Source: Bowdeniella nasicola (lineage in GTDB: Bacteria; Actinomycetota; Actinomycetes; Actinomycetales; Actinomycetaceae). Taken from it: a DNA stretch of 47,321 nucleotides. A model generated the notes under the pieces. The model searched no databases and was not told the origin of the DNA. It was given only the letters and a program-made list of their open reading frames with translations. The DNA lies in assembly GCA_030537895.1 (NCBI GenBank), contig JAUNVA010000015.1, forward strand, positions 1-47,321. The letters run 5' to 3'. Positions 16,080-24,798 of the stretch are shown here, in pieces (the stretch's first letter is position 1; the number at the start of each line of letters is the position of its first letter). The position numbers were made by a program, and so were the translations under genes.

Positions 16080-17420
16080 ATGACTGATACCCCCGACTCG
16101 TCGTGCGGCCCCGAACAGCCGTGGATCAGACCCGATACCGACGCGTTCCTCAGCGCCCACACGAACCCGCACGGGTCCGCGCACGCTCCCAATGCCATGC
16201 CCACAGCCGGGGTTGGCGCCCCCACCCACGGTGGCGGGCCCGGTGCCCGACAGGGCATCCGGTCGAGTCAGGGGCGAGCCCCGCGGCGCAGCGGGCCGAC
16301 CTGGAAGGCACTGATCGCCACGTCGCTCGGCGCGGCCGTGCTCGCCTCCGGCATGAGCGTGGGCGCCGTCCAACTGATGGACCGGCACACCGTCTCCACG
16401 GCGAGCCCGACGGCGAGCCCCTCACCCGTGAGCGAACCCCCCTTGGCCGAGGTCTCGAGCACCGACCTGCCCAACTGGGAGGCCGTCGCCGAGCGGGTGC
16501 GCCCGTCCGTCGTCGCGATCGCCACCCGCACCGCTGAGGGGAGCGGCGCCGGTTCCGGCGTGATTCTGGACACCGCCGGCCACATCCTCACCAACGATCA
16601 CGTGATCGCCGGGGCCCGCGACATCGTCGTGACGCTTAACGATGGACGCATGCTCACCGCGACGGCGCGTGGTACCGATCCGGCCACCGACCTGGCTGTC
16701 ATCACACTGACCGATCCACCCGAGGACTTAGCTCCCGCGACCTTTGGGGATTCCAAGGCACTCGCTGTCGGCCAGCCCGTCGTGGCCGTCGGCAATCCGC
16801 TGGGACTGTCTTCCACGGTGACCACCGGGATCGTCTCCGCGCTGAACCGGCCCGTCACCACGACGAAAGTCAGCGGTGAAGGACCATTCCAGCAGGTCAC
16901 TGGCCAGGTGGTCACCAATGCCATCCAACTCGATGCCTCCATCAACCCCGGCAACTCGGGTGGCCCCGTGTTTGATGGGCGCGGTGAGGTCATCGGGATT
17001 TCTTCCTCCATCGCGACACTTGGCCAGCGTGGCGAATCCGGGTCGATTGGGCTGGGCTTCGCGATCCCCGCAAAGCTCGCCTCTCGCGTTTCCGATGAGC
17101 TCATTGCCTCCGGTATTGCCAAGCACGCTTTCCTCGGGATCGGGCTCGCCGACGGGCGTGCCGAACTCGGCACCTCCATCCGCGCCGGTGCGCTCGTACG
17201 CTCCGTCGAGCCGGGAAGTCCCGCCGCCAAGGCGGGGGTGCGCGAGGGTGACATCGTCACCTCGATCGACGACGACCCCGTGGTCTCCGCGAACTCGCTC
17301 ATCGGATATGTCCGCCAGTACGCCGCCAACGACACGGTCGAGCTCACGATCGCCCGCGACGGCGATCTGCACGAGGTTCAGGCGACGCTTGACGTCCGCG
17401 AGGACCGGATCGCGCAGTAG
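16080..17420 (+). CDS. HtrA/DegP-like membrane-anchored serine protease with PDZ domain
   Basis: A 446-residue trypsin-like protease of the HtrA family. A polar, Pro/Gly/His-rich cytoplasmic tail (1-74) precedes one membrane segment (about 77-100). The catalytic triad is visible as His in [10 protein letters not shown], Asp in [11 protein letters not shown] and Ser in [13 protein letters not shown] single PDZ domain follows ([24 protein letters not shown]). Such enzymes act outside the membrane on misfolded proteins. The ATG at 16080 with AAGGA 5 nt upstream is preferred over a GTG at 16065. It sits between menD and menG but has no known role in quinone synthesis. Confidence 0.92.
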   Translation: MTDTPDSSCGPEQPWIRPDTDAFLSAHTNPHGSAHAPNAMPTAGVGAPTHGGGPGARQGIRSSQGRAPRRSGPTWKALIATSLGAAVLASGMSVGAVQLMDRHTVSTASPTASPSPVSEPPLAEVSSTDLPNWEAVAERVRPSVVAIATRTAEGSGAGSGVILDTAGHILTNDHVIAGARDIVVTLNDGRMLTATARGTDPATDLAVITLTDPPEDLAPATFGDSKALAVGQPVVAVGNPLGLSSTVTTGIVSALNRPVTTTKVSGEGPFQQVTGQVVTNAIQLDASINPGNSGGPVFDGRGEVIGISSSIATLGQRGESGSIGLGFAIPAKLASRVSDELIASGIAKHAFLGIGLADGRAELGTSIRAGALVRSVEPGSPAAKAGVREGDIVTSIDDDPVVSANSLIGYVRQYAANDTVELTIARDGDLHEVQATLDVREDRIAQ

Positions 17421-17517
17421 CAGCCCGCTTCCCTGAGCGGAGCGTGCTGACTGCCGGTGCCAAGCGCGCGTGTGCCCCCTCCATGGCGCACGTCGCTGGC
17501 CGCACTCCCGCATGCCT

Positions 17518-17544
17518 CGCACCGCCCCGCTGCGGGGCGGTGCG
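17518..17544. terminator. hairpin between htrA-like gene and menG
   Basis: CGCACCGCCCCGC and its exact complement are separated by a single T (in practice a slightly shorter stem with a small loop). It lies about 100 bases past the protease stop. No T tract, so it is a hairpin terminator only by position. Confidence 0.45.
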
Positions 17545-17560
17545 AACGCGTCCACCGTGG

Positions 17561-17566
17561 GACAAT
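17561..17566 (+). promoter_or_regulatory. -10 box of menG
   Basis: GACAAT, 6 nt, ATG at 17573. This is the same hexamer and spacing as upstream of the histidine phosphatase gene at 1332. It also selects the ATG at 17573 over the open frame that extends back to 17444. Confidence 0.45.
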
Positions 17567-17572
17567 GGCGCC

Positions 17573-18280
17573 ATGACCCGAGCAGACCTGGATAAGGACC
17601 CACACGACGTCGCGTCGATGTTTGACGCGGTCGCCCGCCGCTACGACCTCACCAACGACCTCATGTCGGGCTTCCAGGACAGGATTTGGCGGGTCGCAAC
17701 TCGCACGGCCGTCGGCGCGAAACCCGGTGATCGGGTGCTCGACCTCGCGGCGGGAACCGGCACATCCACCGAGGAATGGGCCGACGCCGGGATCGACGTC
17801 GTCGCCTGCGATTTCTCCATCGGGATGCTCGCGGTCGGCAAACGCCGTCGGCCCGATATGACCTTCATCGCAGGTGACGCCATGAACCTGCCGTTCGCGG
17901 ACGACACATTCGACGCCGTCACCATCTCCTACGGGCTGCGCAATCTGCACGATACGAGCGCCGGACTGCGCGAGATGTACCGGGTGACGAAACCCGGCGG
18001 ACGGATCGTCGTGTGTGAATTTTCGACGCCGCCCGCGCCCGCGCTGCGCGCCGCCTACCGGCTCTTCCTGCGCACCGCCCTCAAGGGCATCGCGGCGCTC
18101 GCCTCCTCCAATGCCCCGGCCTACTCCTACCTGGTGGATTCCATCCTGCACTGGCCCCGCCAACGGGAACTTGCCGCGCTGATGCACGAGGCAGGCTGGC
18201 GTGGCATTAAGTGGCGGAACCTCTCCGCGGGGATCGTGGCGATTCACCGCGCCCACAAGATTGTGCCTTCCCTCACTTAG
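17573..18280 (+). CDS. menG: demethylmenaquinone methyltransferase MenG (UbiE family)
   Basis: A 235-residue class I SAM-dependent methyltransferase that adds the ring methyl group in the last essential step to menaquinone. The family motif [28 protein letters not shown] is at about residues 13-40 (seen here in parts), the SAM-binding loop [10 protein letters not shown] at 57-66, and [23 protein letters not shown] follows. Length and start agree with the family. No ribosome binding site precedes the ATG, consistent with a leaderless mRNA. Followed after 100 bases by menJ. Confidence 0.95.
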   Translation: MTRADLDKDPHDVASMFDAVARRYDLTNDLMSGFQDRIWRVATRTAVGAKPGDRVLDLAAGTGTSTEEWADAGIDVVACDFSIGMLAVGKRRRPDMTFIAGDAMNLPFADDTFDAVTISYGLRNLHDTSAGLREMYRVTKPGGRIVVCEFSTPPAPALRAAYRLFLRTALKGIAALASSNAPAYSYLVDSILHWPRQRELAALMHEAGWRGIKWRNLSAGIVAIHRAHKIVPSLT

Positions 18281-18314
18281 GGTGGCCTTGCAGGTGAACT
18301 CTGTGTCCGATTTG

Positions 18315-18320
18315 TAGACT
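18315..18320 (+). promoter_or_regulatory. possible -10 box of the menJ-nuo operon
   Basis: TAGACT in the menG-menJ spacer would give a leader of about 55 nt before the menJ GTG. It is the best promoter candidate upstream of the nuo operon because menJ and nuoA are only 19 bases apart. No good -35 at standard distance is seen. Confidence 0.4.
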
Positions 18321-18381
18321 GAGGCAGTGCATGCGCTCGCAGTTGTAGCGCTGCGGCGCGAGCGAAGACGGGGAGCAATAC

Positions 18382-19671
18382 GTGGTTTTACATGCGTCCG
18401 AAGATGCGGACGTCATTGTCGTTGGCGCCGGCCCAGCCGGCAGCTCTGCGGCACACTATCTCGCCACACTCGGCCGCAGGGTCATTGTCTTGGAGAAGGC
18501 CACTTTTCCGCGCGACAAGGTCTGCGGTGATGGCCTTACCCCGGGAGCCGTACGCGAACTTCTCCTGATGGGCATGGACATGGATCCGGCCGACGGTTGG
18601 ATGCGTAACCGGGGCTTGCGCGTCGTCGGCGGCGGGCACACCATCCACCTGCCGTGGCCCGAATCGGAGACCTATCCGAACTACGGCATGGCCAAGGCCC
18701 GCATGGGCCTCGATGAATCCCTGATCCGCCACGCCGTCGCCTCGGGCGCGACCCTGATCGAGAATACGACCGTCACCGAGCCCATCCAGATGCGCTCCGG
18801 TCGTGTGTGCGGAGTACGCGCCCGCACGAAGAATCCCGATGGTACGCGCGGCGACGTCGCCGAATACCGCGCCCCCATCGTCATCGATGCCGGCGGAGTT
18901 TCCGCGCGGCTTGCCACGTCGGTAGGGATCGAGAAGCGCGATGACCGCCCGATGGGCGTCGCGGTACGCACCTACTTTAAGACCCCGCGTCACGACGACG
19001 AGTGGATGGAATCCCAGCTCGAACTGTGGGAAGGGGAGCGCGAAAACTCGGCGCTCCTGCCCGGCTACGGTTGGATCTTCGCGCTCGGTGATGGTACTGC
19101 GAATGTCGGTCTGGGCTCGGTCTCCTCGACGGCGAAGGCCACACGCCTCGACTACCGGACGATCTTCCGGGCCTGGATGCGCAACGCTCCGGCCTCCTGG
19201 GAGTTCACCGAAGAAAACCAGGTGGGGCCGCTGCGTTCAGCCGCGCTGCCCATGGCCTACAACCGCAAACCGCTCTACCGTCAGGGCCTGCTCCTGATTG
19301 GTGATGCCGGCGGCATGGTCTCGCCCTTCAACGGGGAGGGTATTACCTACGCCCTGAAGGCCGGTCGGATCGCAGCCGAGGTCATTCATCAGGCGCTTGC
19401 GCGCACTTCGCACTACGGTGAAGAAAAGGCGCTGCGGGCCTACCCCAAGGCCATGGCAGCCGAACACGGCGGCTACTTCACCCTGGGGAGGGCGTTCGTC
19501 CGACTGATCGAACATCCCGAAGTGATGCGGGTGTGTACGAAGTACGGGTTGGACCGGCCCCTACTCATGAAATTCGTTCATAAGCTGTTGTCCGACGGGT
19601 ACGAACATCGAGGTGGAGACGTGACGGACAGATTTATCGCCACGTTGTCGACAATCGTGCCGCAGGCCTGA
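18382..19671 (+). CDS. menJ: geranylgeranyl-reductase family protein, probable menaquinone reductase MenJ
   Basis: A 429-residue FAD-dependent reductase of the geranylgeranyl reductase family. The dinucleotide-binding motif VVGAGPAGSSAA starts near residue 13, a DKVCGDGLTP motif follows at about 47-56, and the second FAD motif is LIGDAGGMVSPFNGEGI. In mycobacteria MenJ saturates one isoprene unit of menaquinone. The position between menG and nuoA, 19 bases before nuoA, is the usual one in Actinomycetota and supports the quinone substrate over chlorophyll or archaeal lipids. The GTG start has GGGAG 6 nt upstream. Confidence 0.88.
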   Translation: MVLHASEDADVIVVGAGPAGSSAAHYLATLGRRVIVLEKATFPRDKVCGDGLTPGAVRELLLMGMDMDPADGWMRNRGLRVVGGGHTIHLPWPESETYPNYGMAKARMGLDESLIRHAVASGATLIENTTVTEPIQMRSGRVCGVRARTKNPDGTRGDVAEYRAPIVIDAGGVSARLATSVGIEKRDDRPMGVAVRTYFKTPRHDDEWMESQLELWEGERENSALLPGYGWIFALGDGTANVGLGSVSSTAKATRLDYRTIFRAWMRNAPASWEFTEENQVGPLRSAALPMAYNRKPLYRQGLLLIGDAGGMVSPFNGEGITYALKAGRIAAEVIHQALARTSHYGEEKALRAYPKAMAAEHGGYFTLGRAFVRLIEHPEVMRVCTKYGLDRPLLMKFVHKLLSDGYEHRGGDVTDRFIATLSTIVPQA

Positions 19672-19690
19672 TCGGAGTGAGAGAGACACC

Positions 19691-20050
19691 ATGAACCCTT
19701 ACGTGCCCATCTTGGTGATGATGGCCGTCGCGGCCGCCATGGCCATTGGCGGACTTGCCATCTCCGCGGTGGTGGGGCCGCACAAGTACAACCGGGTGAA
19801 GGTTGCGAACTATGAGTGTGGCATCCAGCCCACACCGCGCGCGGCCAACGCCGGGCGGTTCCAGATCAAGTACTACCTGATCGCGATGACCTTCATCATC
19901 TTCGATATCGAAGTGGTGTTCCTCTATCCCTGGGCCGTAGCGTTCAATCGGCTGGGCCTGTTCGGGCTCATCGCGATGCTCACGTTCATTTTCCTGATCA
20001 CGGTGCCCTTCGTGTACGAATGGCGCCGCGGCGGACTCGAGTGGGACTGA
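19691..20050 (+). CDS. nuoA: NADH-quinone oxidoreductase subunit A
   Basis: A 119-residue membrane subunit of complex I with three hydrophobic helices. The conserved KVANYECGIQPTP loop (about 37-49) and FIIFDIEVVFLYPWA segment are diagnostic of NuoA/ND3. It is first of the 14 nuo genes. A GGAGTGAGAGAG stretch before the ATG can serve as ribosome binding site. Confidence 0.97.
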   Translation: MNPYVPILVMMAVAAAMAIGGLAISAVVGPHKYNRVKVANYECGIQPTPRAANAGRFQIKYYLIAMTFIIFDIEVVFLYPWAVAFNRLGLFGLIAMLTFIFLITVPFVYEWRRGGLEWD

Positions 20051-20059
20051 GGTTAGATC

Positions 20060-20614
20060 ATGGGTATTGAAGAAAAAGCCCCCGCGGGCTTCATGCTCGC
20101 GAGCGTGGAAAAGGTTGTGGGGCTTGCCCGCAAATCCTCCGTGTGGCCCGTCACGATGGGCCTCGCATGTTGCGCTATCGAGATGATGGCATCGGGCACG
20201 CCGCGCTTTGACATCTCTCGCTTTGGCATGGAGGTCTTCCGAGCCTCCCCGCGTCACGCGGACCTCATGATCGTCTCGGGGCGCCTCTCCCACAAGATGG
20301 CCCCGATCGTGCGCAACGTCTACGACTCAATGCCCGAACCCAAGTGGGTCATCTCGATGGGGGTGTGCGCATCCTCCGGCGGCATGTTTAACAACTACGC
20401 CGTCGTGCAGGGCTGTGACCACGTTCTGCCCGTCGATATCTACCTGCCTGGCTGCCCGCCCCGCCCCGAGATGCTCCTGAACGCGATCTTGGAGCTGCAC
20501 GAGCAGATTCGGAATGCGCCGCTTGGCGTCAACCGCGTCGCCGCCGCGAAGGCAGCCGAAGAGGCCGCCCTGCGCGCCACCCCGACGCACGAGATGAAGG
20601 GACTCCTGGCGTGA
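20060..20614 (+). CDS. nuoB: NADH-quinone oxidoreductase subunit B
   Basis: A 184-residue hydrophilic subunit that holds iron-sulfur cluster N2, the direct donor to menaquinone. The cysteine ligands are the tandem pair in [10 protein letters not shown], one in [10 protein letters not shown] and one in [10 protein letters not shown]. Length is normal. The stop overlaps the nuoC start by 4 nt (GTGA). Confidence 0.97.
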   Translation: MGIEEKAPAGFMLASVEKVVGLARKSSVWPVTMGLACCAIEMMASGTPRFDISRFGMEVFRASPRHADLMIVSGRLSHKMAPIVRNVYDSMPEPKWVISMGVCASSGGMFNNYAVVQGCDHVLPVDIYLPGCPPRPEMLLNAILELHEQIRNAPLGVNRVAAAKAAEEAALRATPTHEMKGLLA

Positions 20615-21351
20615 GCGAAAAGCCGACCAACGATCTGGTCGCCAAGCAGGCCGGGCAAACCCCGGCCCGGCCCGACGGTCGCCCCCAACTGCCCGTCGTC
20701 GAAACGCGGCGCGGCCTGTTTGGTGTGCGCGGCAGCGGCGACACCACGGGGTTTGGCGGCCTCGTACGCGACGTCCGTATCGGTGAGCCGTCTGAACCGC
20801 CCTACGGCTCCTGGTTCGACGAGGCCATCGAGGTGCTCCGTGAACTCTTGACGACGGATGGCCTCGACCCAGACGCGGTGATCCAGGCGGTCGTCGTCGA
20901 CCGTGGTGAACTGACGGTGCACATCGCCCGGGAGCACCTACCGCGCGTGTGTCAGCACCTGCGTGATGATCAGGATCTGCGCTTCGAACTGTGTCTCGGT
21001 GTGTCTGGCGTGCACTATCCGGATCTCGAGGGCGCCGAACTGCACGCCGTCTACCATCTGCTCTCCATTACGCACGGGGGGCGCCTGATCCGTCTTGAGG
21101 TCTCCTGCTCGATCGAAGATCCACATATCCCGAGCATCGTGGAGACCTACCCGGCCAATGACTGGCACGAACGCGAAACCTGGGACTTTTTCGGCATCGT
21201 CTTCGATGGCCACCCCTCCCTCGCCCGCAGCCACATGCCGGATGACTGGGTGGGCCACCCCCAGCGCAAGGACTACCCGCTTGGCGGCATCCCCGTGGAA
21301 TACAAGGGCGCTACCGTCCCGCCGGCCGACACTCGGAGGTCGTACAACTGA
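20611..21351 (+). CDS. nuoC: NADH-quinone oxidoreductase subunit C
   Basis: A 246-residue hydrophilic subunit of the peripheral arm. The signature [18 protein letters not shown] and the late RKDYPLGG motif match the 30-kDa subunit family. An N-terminal extension of about 60 residues precedes the conserved part, as in other actinobacteria. GTG start inside the nuoB stop; its own stop overlaps the nuoD ATG by one base (TGATG). Confidence 0.96.
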   Translation: MSEKPTNDLVAKQAGQTPARPDGRPQLPVVETRRGLFGVRGSGDTTGFGGLVRDVRIGEPSEPPYGSWFDEAIEVLRELLTTDGLDPDAVIQAVVVDRGELTVHIAREHLPRVCQHLRDDQDLRFELCLGVSGVHYPDLEGAELHAVYHLLSITHGGRLIRLEVSCSIEDPHIPSIVETYPANDWHERETWDFFGIVFDGHPSLARSHMPDDWVGHPQRKDYPLGGIPVEYKGATVPPADTRRSYN

Positions 21352-22685
21352 TGAGTCTGCACGCAACCGCACCGGCGTTTGAAGACGCCACCCTGTCCGA
21401 ATACACCGCCTCCGGCGGCGACTGGGATGACATCGCGGCCGAAGCCGAACGCGTCGGCGAAGAACGGATCGTCGTCAATATGGGGCCCGTTCACCCCTCC
21501 ACCCACGGGGTGCTTCGCCTCATCATCGATATCGAGGGTGAAACGATCAAGGAGATGCGGGTCGGCACCGGCTACCTGCACACCGGGATCGAAAAGAACA
21601 TGGAGTACCGCACCTGGACGCAGGGCGTGACGTTCTGCACCCGGATGGACTATGTCGCCCCAATCCACAATGAGCTTGCGTACTGCCTCGCCGTGGAGAA
21701 GCTGCTGGGTATTACCGATGAGGTGCCCGAGCGCGCCCAGGTGATCCGCGTCCTCATGGCCGAACTAAACCGAATCGCCTCCCACCTGGTCGCGATCGGT
21801 ACCGGCGGCAACGAGATGGGCGGCACCACGATCATGACCATCGGGTTCCGTGGTCGCGAAGAGATCCTGCGGATCTTCGAGCGGATCACCGGCCTGCGCA
21901 TGAACCACGCCTACATCCGGCCCGGCGGCGTCGCACAGGACCTGCCACCGGGCACGATCGACTACATTCGCGACCGCCTGCCGAATGTGCGGCGCGACGT
22001 CGGTGAACTGCTTGACCTGCTCGGCGAAAACCCGATCTTCAAACTGCGGATGCGCAAGGTCGGCTACATCTCGATCGCCGGTGCCCTCGCCCTGGGCCTG
22101 ACCGGCCCGTGTCTGCGGGCTGCGGGCCTGCCGCTCGACATGCGGAAACTGCAGCCCTACTGCGGTTACGAGACCTACGACTTCGACGTGCCGACGCGCA
22201 CCTACTCAGACCCCTACAACCGCACCATGGTGCGGTTTGAGGAATGCTACGAGTCCTTGAAGATCGTCTCGCAGTGTCTCGACCGCCTGGAGGCGAGCGA
22301 AGGCCAGCCCGTCATGGTCTCCGACAAGAAGATCGCCTGGCCGGCCCAGCTCTCCATCGGTGCGGATGGTCAGGGCAACTCGCTGGCCCATATCAAGGAG
22401 ATCATGGGCACCTCGATGGAGTCGCTGATCCATCACTTCAAGCTCGTGACCGAAGGCTTCCGGGTTCCCGCCGGACAGGCCTACTCCGTGACCGAACACG
22501 CGAAGGGAGTCATGGGCGTGCACATCGTCTCCGATGGTGGGACCCGGCCCTACCGTGCCCACTTCAGGGACCCGTCCTATTCCAACCTGCAATCGACGGC
22601 CATGATGTGCGAGGGCGGCATGATTGCCGACGTCGTCGTCACCCTGGCCTCGATCGACCCCGTTCTGGGAGGCGTCGACCGGTGA
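21351..22685 (+). CDS. nuoD: NADH-quinone oxidoreductase subunit D
   Basis: A 444-residue 49-kDa-type subunit that forms the quinone-binding pocket with NuoB. Motifs include [15 protein letters not shown] near the N-terminus, GYLHTGIEK, and the C-terminal end [10 protein letters not shown], typical of NuoD. The quinone-site His lies in HPSTHG. The stop overlaps the nuoE GTG (GTGA). Confidence 0.97.
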   Translation: MSLHATAPAFEDATLSEYTASGGDWDDIAAEAERVGEERIVVNMGPVHPSTHGVLRLIIDIEGETIKEMRVGTGYLHTGIEKNMEYRTWTQGVTFCTRMDYVAPIHNELAYCLAVEKLLGITDEVPERAQVIRVLMAELNRIASHLVAIGTGGNEMGGTTIMTIGFRGREEILRIFERITGLRMNHAYIRPGGVAQDLPPGTIDYIRDRLPNVRRDVGELLDLLGENPIFKLRMRKVGYISIAGALALGLTGPCLRAAGLPLDMRKLQPYCGYETYDFDVPTRTYSDPYNRTMVRFEECYESLKIVSQCLDRLEASEGQPVMVSDKKIAWPAQLSIGADGQGNSLAHIKEIMGTSMESLIHHFKLVTEGFRVPAGQAYSVTEHAKGVMGVHIVSDGGTRPYRAHFRDPSYSNLQSTAMMCEGGMIADVVVTLASIDPVLGGVDR

Positions 22686-23476
22686 GCGAATCCACCTACC
22701 CTGCCAACGAGCTCGCGACCCTGCGCGCCGAATGCGAGCAGATTGTGGCGCGCTACCCGCAGTCCCGCTCCGCGATCGGACCGATGCTGCACCTGATCCA
22801 GTCGGTGGACGGCTATGTTTCGCCCCGCGGGATCGCCCTGTGCGCCGAGGTCCTCGGACTTACCCGCGCGGAAGTTTCTGCTGTCGCCACGTTCTACTCG
22901 CAGTACCGCCGCTCCAAGAACGGCACGTACAACGTCGGTGTGTGTACGAACCCGCTGTGCGCCGTCATGGGCGGCGACATCATCTGGGAAACGCTGACGG
23001 AGCGGCTCGGTATCCACGACACGGAGACCACCGAAGACGGCCAGATCACCCTGGAGCGCCTCGAGTGCAACGCGGCCTGCGATTACGCACCCGTCATCAT
23101 GGTGAACTGGGAATTCTTCGACAACCAGACCCCCGAATCTGCACTGAAGATCGTCGACGACATCGAGGCGGGACGAGACCTCGTGCCCACGCGCGGCCCC
23201 AATAAGGTAGGGACCTTCACCGAGGTCTCGCGCGTACTCGCAGGGTTCGAAGACGGACACGCCGATGAAGGCGTCGGAGCCGGAGAGGCGAGCCTGCTGG
23301 GCCTGCGCATTGCGCGGGAGAAGAACTGGACCGCCCCGCGCGAGAACCCCGATCACACCGTCTCGAAGGCAGACGGCACCGAGGGCATCGACCCCGTGGG
23401 AGATGCCGGCTCGTCTGCGGACAGCCAGCCCGCTCAGCACAAGGGCACGAAGTCCGTTGAAGGAGGAGCGAAATGA
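22682..23476 (+). CDS. nuoE: NADH-quinone oxidoreductase subunit E
   Basis: A 264-residue subunit carrying the [2Fe-2S] cluster N1a. The thioredoxin-like core has the four ligands in VCTNPLC and ECNAACD. About 85 residues follow the core, including the [13 protein letters not shown] segment seen in other actinobacterial NuoE, then a Ser/Gly/Asp-rich tail. The start at GTG 22682 is set by the GTGA overlap with nuoD; the frame is open far upstream inside nuoD but that part is a shadow. The stop overlaps the nuoF ATG. Confidence 0.95.
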   Translation: MSESTYPANELATLRAECEQIVARYPQSRSAIGPMLHLIQSVDGYVSPRGIALCAEVLGLTRAEVSAVATFYSQYRRSKNGTYNVGVCTNPLCAVMGGDIIWETLTERLGIHDTETTEDGQITLERLECNAACDYAPVIMVNWEFFDNQTPESALKIVDDIEAGRDLVPTRGPNKVGTFTEVSRVLAGFEDGHADEGVGAGEASLLGLRIAREKNWTAPRENPDHTVSKADGTEGIDPVGDAGSSADSQPAQHKGTKSVEGGAK

Positions 23477-24798
23477 ACCTGACTGAGGCCAGCCCGCTCA
23501 CCCCGGTGCTCTCCGACCTGTGGGACCAGGAAAACTCCTGGCGCCTGTCCACCTACCGAGAGCACGGCGGATACGACGCATTCGCCGACGTGCTCAACCG
23601 CGATCCCGCCGAGATCGTGGAGCTCATCAAATCCTCCGGCCTCCGTGGCCGAGGCGGTGCGGGATTCCCCACCGGGCTCAAATGGGCGTTCCTTCCGGAG
23701 CCCGATGGAGGTCCTCGCTACCTCGTTGTGAACGCGGACGAGTCCGAGCCGGGCACCTGCAAGGACATCCCGACGATGCTTGCGAACCCGCACATCCTGC
23801 TCGAGGGCGTCGCGATCACGTCCTATGCCATTGGCTGCACGCACGCCTTCATCTACCTGCGCGGCGAGACCGTTCACGTCTACCGACGCCTGCTCGCGGC
23901 CGTCCGCGAAGCAACCGAGGCGGGACTGCTCGGGAAGAACCTCGGGCCGCGTGGTGACTACGAACTCACCGTCACCGTGCACGCGGGCGCCGGAGCCTAC
24001 ATCTGCGGTGAAGAAACAGCCCTGCTGGACTCGCTGGAGGGCCGTCGCGGCCAGCCGCGCCTGAAGCCCCCGTTCCCCGCCGTCGCGGGCCTGTACGCTC
24101 GCCCCACCGTCGTTAACAACGTGGAGTCCATCGCGTCGGTGCCGGGCATTATCCGTCACGGTGTCGACTGGTTTAAGGCGATGGGGACGGAGAAGTCGGC
24201 CGGACACGGACTCTTCTCCATCTCTGGTCACGTTCAGAACCCGGGCCAGTTCGAAGCCCCGTTCGGCATCACGATGCGCGAACTCATCGAGATGGCGGGC
24301 GGTATCCGTAACGGCCACAAACTGAAGTTCTGGACGCCCGGAGGCTCGTCCACCCCGATCTTCACCGAGGAAGAGCTGGACGTTCCCCTCGACTACGAGC
24401 AGGTCGGCGCCGCCGGCTCCATGCTCGGTACGCGCGCCCTTCAGGTGTTCGACGAGACCACCTCCGTCGTGCGCGTGGTGCGGGGCTGGACCGACTTCTA
24501 CCAGCACGAATCCTGCGGCAAGTGCACGCCCTGCCGTGAGGGCACGTTCTGGATGCGCCAGATCATGCACCGTCTGGAAGAGGGCAAGGGCCAGGTGGGC
24601 GACGTCGACCTCCTGCTTGAGGTCGCCGGCAACATCCTCGGCCGTTCCTTCTGCGCGCTCGGCGACGCCAGCGCGAGCCCCATCCAGAGCGGTATCAAGC
24701 ATTTCCGGGAAGAGTTTGAGGCCGGCTATACGACGCCGGCACGTGAACTGTTCCCCTACGAAGCGACCGCCGTCTTTAGCCAGGCAGGTACCCGATGA
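23473..24798 (+). CDS. nuoF: NADH-quinone oxidoreductase subunit F
   Basis: A 441-residue subunit that binds NADH and FMN and holds cluster N3. The NADH-binding region is GLRGRGGAGFPTGLKW, the FMN region NADESEPGTCKD, and the N3 ligands are in SCGKCTPCREG plus a later Cys in SFCALGD. Electron entry point of the complex. The ATG overlaps the nuoE stop and its stop overlaps the nuoG ATG. Confidence 0.97.
   Translation: MNLTEASPLTPVLSDLWDQENSWRLSTYREHGGYDAFADVLNRDPAEIVELIKSSGLRGRGGAGFPTGLKWAFLPEPDGGPRYLVVNADESEPGTCKDIPTMLANPHILLEGVAITSYAIGCTHAFIYLRGETVHVYRRLLAAVREATEAGLLGKNLGPRGDYELTVTVHAGAGAYICGEETALLDSLEGRRGQPRLKPPFPAVAGLYARPTVVNNVESIASVPGIIRHGVDWFKAMGTEKSAGHGLFSISGHVQNPGQFEAPFGITMRELIEMAGGIRNGHKLKFWTPGGSSTPIFTEEELDVPLDYEQVGAAGSMLGTRALQVFDETTSVVRVVRGWTDFYQHESCGKCTPCREGTFWMRQIMHRLEEGKGQVGDVDLLLEVAGNILGRSFCALGDASASPIQSGIKHFREEFEAGYTTPARELFPYEATAVFSQAGTR

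Noticed and set aside
22244..22681. Upstream part of the long nuoE frame, as a nuoD-nuoE fusion or second gene
   Set aside because: It is a shadow of nuoD in another frame; the GTGA overlap at 22682 is the natural start.
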